NCBI RefSeq assembly: GCF_004114425.1 | Contig: NZ_RDQF01000054.1 | Coordinates: 1 to 53,689, forward strand | DNA length: 53,689 nt | Direction: 5' to 3' | From: Bradyrhizobium vignae | GTDB lineage: Bacteria > Pseudomonadota > Alphaproteobacteria > Rhizobiales > Xanthobacteraceae | Part shown: one piece after another, positions 50,797-53,689 of the stretch | Numbering within the stretch: the stretch's first letter is position 1 | Layout: each line of letters starts with the position of its first letter | The notes under the pieces: generated by a model | Databases searched by the model: none | What the model was told of the DNA's origin: nothing | What the model saw: only the letters and a program-made list of their open reading frames with translations | Position numbers and translations under genes: made by a program

Positions 50797-50928
50797 ATGC
50801 GAAAACGACTGATCGTCTGGACCATCATGACCGCCACCCTGGTTGCAGTCACCGTGTGGACCATGCTCGGGCCGCCGGACCGCCCGTCCAGCCCGCATCT
50901 GCCCTCCCGCACGGCGGCGGTGCGTTAA
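50797..50928 (+). CDS. Possible 43-residue membrane protein
   Basis: MRKRLIVWTIMTATLVAVT is a positively charged start followed by a single transmembrane helix, then a Pro/Ser-rich tail ending TAAVR. It follows the usual rule of positive residues on the cytoplasmic side. The ribosome site is poor. It starts 27 nt from the divergent frame at 50769, so both could share a promoter region. Confidence 0.4.
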   Translation: MRKRLIVWTIMTATLVAVTVWTMLGPPDRPSSPHLPSRTAAVR

Positions 50929-51059
50929 CTCATCATCCTGCGACCGATACCATTTCGGCATCGATCGATCCCAATTGGAATTTGGTGCGGCGGCGCGCCT
51001 CCCGCTATCCTCGCGGCAAAAGGACGATGCCGCGAGCCGGCTTTCAGGAGGAGCCCATA

Positions 51060-52199
51060 TTGAGACCGATCCGACGCATCGCATCGCGCGCACCACGCGC
51101 TGCGATCGCCATCTCCCTGTTCGCTTCTCTCATTGTCATTTCTGGAGTCCGTGCCGGCATGGCCGAAACCTTCGCCTATGTCGGCAACGCCGACAGCAAC
51201 GACATCAGCGTGTTCAAGATGAGCGAGAGCGGCGAGATGATACCGGTGCAGACGGCCGCCTTCAAAGGCGTCGAAAAGCCCGGCTCCTCGACGCCGCTCG
51301 CGATCACACCCGATCACCGCGTGATGATTGCCGGCGTCCGCTCGCAGCCATACCTCGCGGTGAGCTTTGCGATCGACCCGAAGACTGGCCAGCTCAGCCA
51401 TCTCGGCAACGGACCGCTCGCGGACAGCATGGCCCATATCGCCGTCGACCGCAGCGGCAAGTTCCTGTTCAGCGCCTCCTATGGCGGCAACAAGGTGGCG
51501 CTGAATCCGCTTCTTGCCAGCGGCGTCGTCGGCGAGCCCAAGCAGGTGATCCCGACCGGGCTGAACGCCCACGCCTTCCTGCCCTCGCCCGACAACCGCT
51601 TCGCGTTCGCGACCAATCTCGGCTCCGACCAGGTGTTGAGCTTCGCCTTCGATGCCGCGGCCGGTACGCTCACGCCGAGCGATCCGCCGGCCCACAAGGT
51701 GGCGGAAAAGTCGGGGCCGCGGCACTTCGTGTTTCACCCGGGCGGCAAGTTCGTCTATCTCCTCCACGAGCTGAACGGCGATGTCGCGGCATTCACCTAT
51801 GAAGCGCGGAGCGGCGCATGGGACGAGATCCAGCGCACCACCGCGCTGCCGGAAGGGTTCTCCGGAAAAGAGTCTGATAAGAAGGCTTGGGCCGCCGACA
51901 TCCACATCACGCCGGACGGCCGCTTCCTCTACGCCTCCGAGCGCACCACCAGCACGCTCACCGCCTACAAGGTCGATGCATCAAGCGGCAAGCTGACCAC
52001 GATCGGCAGCGTGCCGACCGAGAAGCAGCCGCGTGGCTTCCAGATCGATCCAAGCGGGCGCTACCTCGCTGCGGTCGGCGAGCTCTCGGACGGCATGACG
52101 GTCTATGCCATCGACCAGAGCAGCGGCGCACTGGCCAGGCTGAAATCCTACCCCACCGGCAAGAAGCCGAACTGGGTCGAATTCCTGAGCCTGCCGTGA
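51060..52199 (+). CDS. Exported beta-propeller lactonase-like protein (Pgl/YbhE family)
   Basis: The 379-residue protein has a signal-like N-terminus (LRPIRRIASRAPRAAIAISLF, then SLIVISGVRAG) and seven propeller blades of the lactonase family. Repeated signatures are ETFAYVGNADSNDISVF, HIAVDRSGKFLFSASYGGN, HAFLPSPDNRFAFATNLGSDQV, RHFVFHPGGKFVYLLHELNG, DIHITPDGRFLYASERTTST and RGFQIDPSGRYLAAVGE. TTG at 51060 has AGGAGG eight nt upstream, better than the ATG at about 51027. YbhE-type members hydrolyse 6-phosphogluconolactone, but an exported one is more likely to act on another lactone or as a binding protein. Confidence 0.88.
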   Translation: MRPIRRIASRAPRAAIAISLFASLIVISGVRAGMAETFAYVGNADSNDISVFKMSESGEMIPVQTAAFKGVEKPGSSTPLAITPDHRVMIAGVRSQPYLAVSFAIDPKTGQLSHLGNGPLADSMAHIAVDRSGKFLFSASYGGNKVALNPLLASGVVGEPKQVIPTGLNAHAFLPSPDNRFAFATNLGSDQVLSFAFDAAAGTLTPSDPPAHKVAEKSGPRHFVFHPGGKFVYLLHELNGDVAAFTYEARSGAWDEIQRTTALPEGFSGKESDKKAWAADIHITPDGRFLYASERTTSTLTAYKVDASSGKLTTIGSVPTEKQPRGFQIDPSGRYLAAVGELSDGMTVYAIDQSSGALARLKSYPTGKKPNWVEFLSLP

Positions 52200-52294
52200 G
52201 GGGCCGCGGCGACGGACCTACGTAAACATCCGTAATTTCGCAGCGTCCGCCTTCGGGCCATATCAGCGGGCATGGACCGACAGATCGTCTTCAA

Positions 52295-52441
52295 ATGCCT
52301 CAGACCGACCTGAACGTGCAGCATCGGCTTACTGATGAGCCGGACGATCGCACCCACGTGTCCGTATCCTGTCCGGCCTGCACGCGGCTGCATCTGATCG
52401 ATCGGACCACCGGCAAGCTGCTGGGCGATCGGCGCGGCTGA
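52295..52441 (+). CDS. 48-residue protein with CPAC motif
   Basis: MPQTDLNVQHRLTDEPDDR is followed by THVSVSCPACTRLHLIDRTT and GKLLGDRRG. The single CPAC pair followed by a LHLID..TGKLLG segment is a recurring pattern in small Bradyrhizobium proteins. Two such chains could bind zinc between them. The ribosome site is weak. It lies alone in the 427-nt gap between the lactonase-like gene and the adaptor gene; the rest of that gap has no other feature I can support. Confidence 0.5.
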   Translation: MPQTDLNVQHRLTDEPDDRTHVSVSCPACTRLHLIDRTTGKLLGDRRG

Positions 52442-52626
52442 CGGTCAACGCCGGCCTGCGGCGTGACGTCTTCGGGGCGAACCTCTTCTCCAATCCTGCG
52501 ACTAATCAAGGACTTGTAATCAAGGACTTGCCGCGACTGCCTGCGGCGGCGCGGCATCCTCTCTCGGGACTACGCGGCCGTAGTGCGGGCGGCGGCCATC
52601 TGCTATCGATTGGAGGCATAGCCCCT

Positions 52627-53532
52627 GTGGAATTTCCGATGCGTCATTTGTCCCGTGCCGTCGTTCGAAACCTGTACCCCGCAGCCGTCGCCGGCGTGCT
52701 CGTCTTCAGTCCCTATCCGGCCGGCGCGGCCGATGACGATGCGCCCAAGGGACCCGCGGTCACGGTGCTGAAAGTCGCGAAATCCTGCTTCTCCGACATC
52801 GTCGAAGCCACCGGCACGATCATCGCGCGGGAGGAAACCTCGGTGCGGCCCGAGCGTCCCGGCCTCAAGGTCACGGACGTGCTGGCGGAAGCGGGCGACA
52901 CCACCACCGCCGGCCAGGTGCTGGCGCGGCTGGCGCTGCCCGAAGGCGGCACGCTTCAGGTCACCGCGCCCGTGGCGGGCGTGATCGCGACCTCGACTGC
53001 GCAGATCGGCAACTTCGCCTCGGCCAAGGGCGAGGCGCTATTCACGATCGTGGCGCGCAGCGAATACGATCTCGTCGGCCTCGTGGCCACCACCGATGTG
53101 CGCAAGCTCGCCGTCAATCAACAGGCCACCGTGAGGATCGCGGGCGCCGGCGACATCAGCGGCAAGGTGCGCCGGATCGGCCCGACCGTCGAGCCGAACA
53201 TCCAGCAGGGCATGGTCTATATCGGCATCTCCTCGCAGAAGCGGCTGCTCCTGAACGCGAGCGGGCGGGCGCTGATCAAGACCGGGCAAAGCTGCAACGT
53301 CGCGGTGCCGCTCACCGCCGTGCAATATTCATCCGCCGGCACCGTGGTGCAGGTGATCCGCCGCAACCGCGTCGAGACCAAGCGTGTCGAGATCGGCTTG
53401 ATGTCGGGCGGCAATATCGAGGTTCGCGACGGCCTGAACGAAGGCGATGTCGTCGTCGCCCGCGCCGGCGCATTGCTGCGCGAAGGCGATCCGGTGCGTC
53501 CGGTGATGGCGAGCGCGGAAGCAGCGAAGTAG
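52627..53532 (+). CDS. Exported HlyD/RND-adaptor-like protein
   Basis: The 301-residue protein has a signal peptide (ending near PYPAGA), lipoyl halves RPERPGLKVTDVLAEAGDTTTAGQVLARL and TLQVTAPVAGVIATSTAQIGNF joined by only a few residues, a beta-barrel, and a membrane-proximal domain with RVEIGLMSGGNIEVRDGLNEGDVVVARAG. It lacks the alpha-hairpin that reaches an outer-membrane channel. The segment KSCFSDIVEATG matches the adaptor at 36540 (CFSDLVRVTG), so the two are paralogues. No permease gene follows directly. GTG 52627 sits after GGAGG (11 nt); ATG 52639 is an alternative. Confidence 0.85.
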   Translation: MEFPMRHLSRAVVRNLYPAAVAGVLVFSPYPAGAADDDAPKGPAVTVLKVAKSCFSDIVEATGTIIAREETSVRPERPGLKVTDVLAEAGDTTTAGQVLARLALPEGGTLQVTAPVAGVIATSTAQIGNFASAKGEALFTIVARSEYDLVGLVATTDVRKLAVNQQATVRIAGAGDISGKVRRIGPTVEPNIQQGMVYIGISSQKRLLLNASGRALIKTGQSCNVAVPLTAVQYSSAGTVVQVIRRNRVETKRVEIGLMSGGNIEVRDGLNEGDVVVARAGALLREGDPVRPVMASAEAAK

Positions 53533-53548
53533 CAGCCGCGATCCTTCA

Positions 53549-53573
53549 CCCTCCCCCTCCAGGGTAGGGGAAT
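53549..53573. repeat. Single arm of a CT-rich repeat
   Basis: CACCCTCCCCCTCCAGGGTA resembles one arm of the long inverted repeat at 25339-25509 with changes at its end. It is a lone remnant or a half whose partner lies beyond the window. Confidence 0.45.
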
Positions 53574-53654
53574 CGCATATGGTGCTGGCAGGGTGTTGCC
53601 AAGCGGTTGGAACTGGATTCTTTGGGTGTCTCTCGATTCCAGAGGGAGACCTGA

Positions 53655-53689
53655 ATGCGCAAGCTCAAGCGCCTGTTTCGACCGCTCAA
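53655..53689 (+). CDS. Start of a gene cut by the window end
   Basis: An ATG at 53655 follows AGAGGGAGACCTGA, a good ribosome site, and opens MRKLKRLFRPL before the window ends. The basic start could precede a membrane helix or signal peptide. Nothing more can be said. Confidence 0.45.
   Translation, partial: MRKLKRLFRPL

Overview
The window reads as chromosomal DNA of a high-GC alphaproteobacterium, most likely Bradyrhizobium or a close relative in the Nitrobacteraceae. The grounds are base composition, promoters of the alphaproteobacterial general-stress (EcfG) type, several families of short palindromic repeats like those scattered through Bradyrhizobium genomes, and the gene content (form II cox genes, a PQQ alcohol dehydrogenase, the homogentisate pathway, class III cyclases). 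This is judged by eye; no database was searched. I see no integrase, transposase, rRNA operon or CRISPR array.

Layout. 138-227: tRNA-Ser(GGA). 423-764: a small exported protein. 859-5446: a general-stress block in which an MFS transporter, otsB and otsA diverge from a DUF3175 gene; the gap holds two back-to-back EcfG-type promoters, each GGAAC-N16-CGTT. 5489-7546: a chemoreceptor. 7782-15154: a signalling and alcohol-oxidation locus with a FIST protein, an overlapping hybrid histidine kinase, two LuxR-type response regulators, a substrate-binding-protein/cytochrome c fusion, and a PQQ dehydrogenase carrying the Asp-Tyr-Asp signature of lanthanide enzymes. 15429-20297: coxG, then coxS-coxL-coxM of the form II CO-dehydrogenase type. 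20504-21646: a CaiB/BaiF CoA-transferase.

21775-30356 is an aromatic catabolism region centred on homogentisate. hpd and a divergent Lrp-type regulator lie on one side. On the other, a minus-strand operon (flavoprotein hydroxylase and small DUF2783 partner resembling MhaAB, MBL-fold protein, hmgA, fahA) diverges from a MarR regulator. Tyrosine (via Hpd) and probably 3-hydroxyphenylacetate (via MhaAB) would both feed HmgA and FahA; no maleylacetoacetate isomerase gene is present here.

30393-46284 holds an exported methyltransferase-like protein, an alpha/beta hydrolase-cyclase fusion, an AHL-lactonase-like protein, a caspase-fold protein lacking both catalytic residues, an OmpA-family protein, an RND efflux pair, a Crp/Fnr regulator, an AsmA-family protein and a membrane cyclase. 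46599-53689 holds envelope and hypothetical genes (LTXXQ, LysM, small exported proteins), a beta-propeller lactonase-like protein, a second membrane-fusion-type protein, several genes under 60 codons, and the first codons of a gene running off the end.

The most notable unit is 7782-15154. A NosP/NahK-like sensor pair and two AgmR/ErbR-like regulators sit beside a lanthanide-type alcohol dehydrogenase whose periplasmic partner and electron acceptor appear fused in one polypeptide. This suggests, but does not prove, a dedicated phosphorelay controlling lanthanide-dependent alcohol oxidation.
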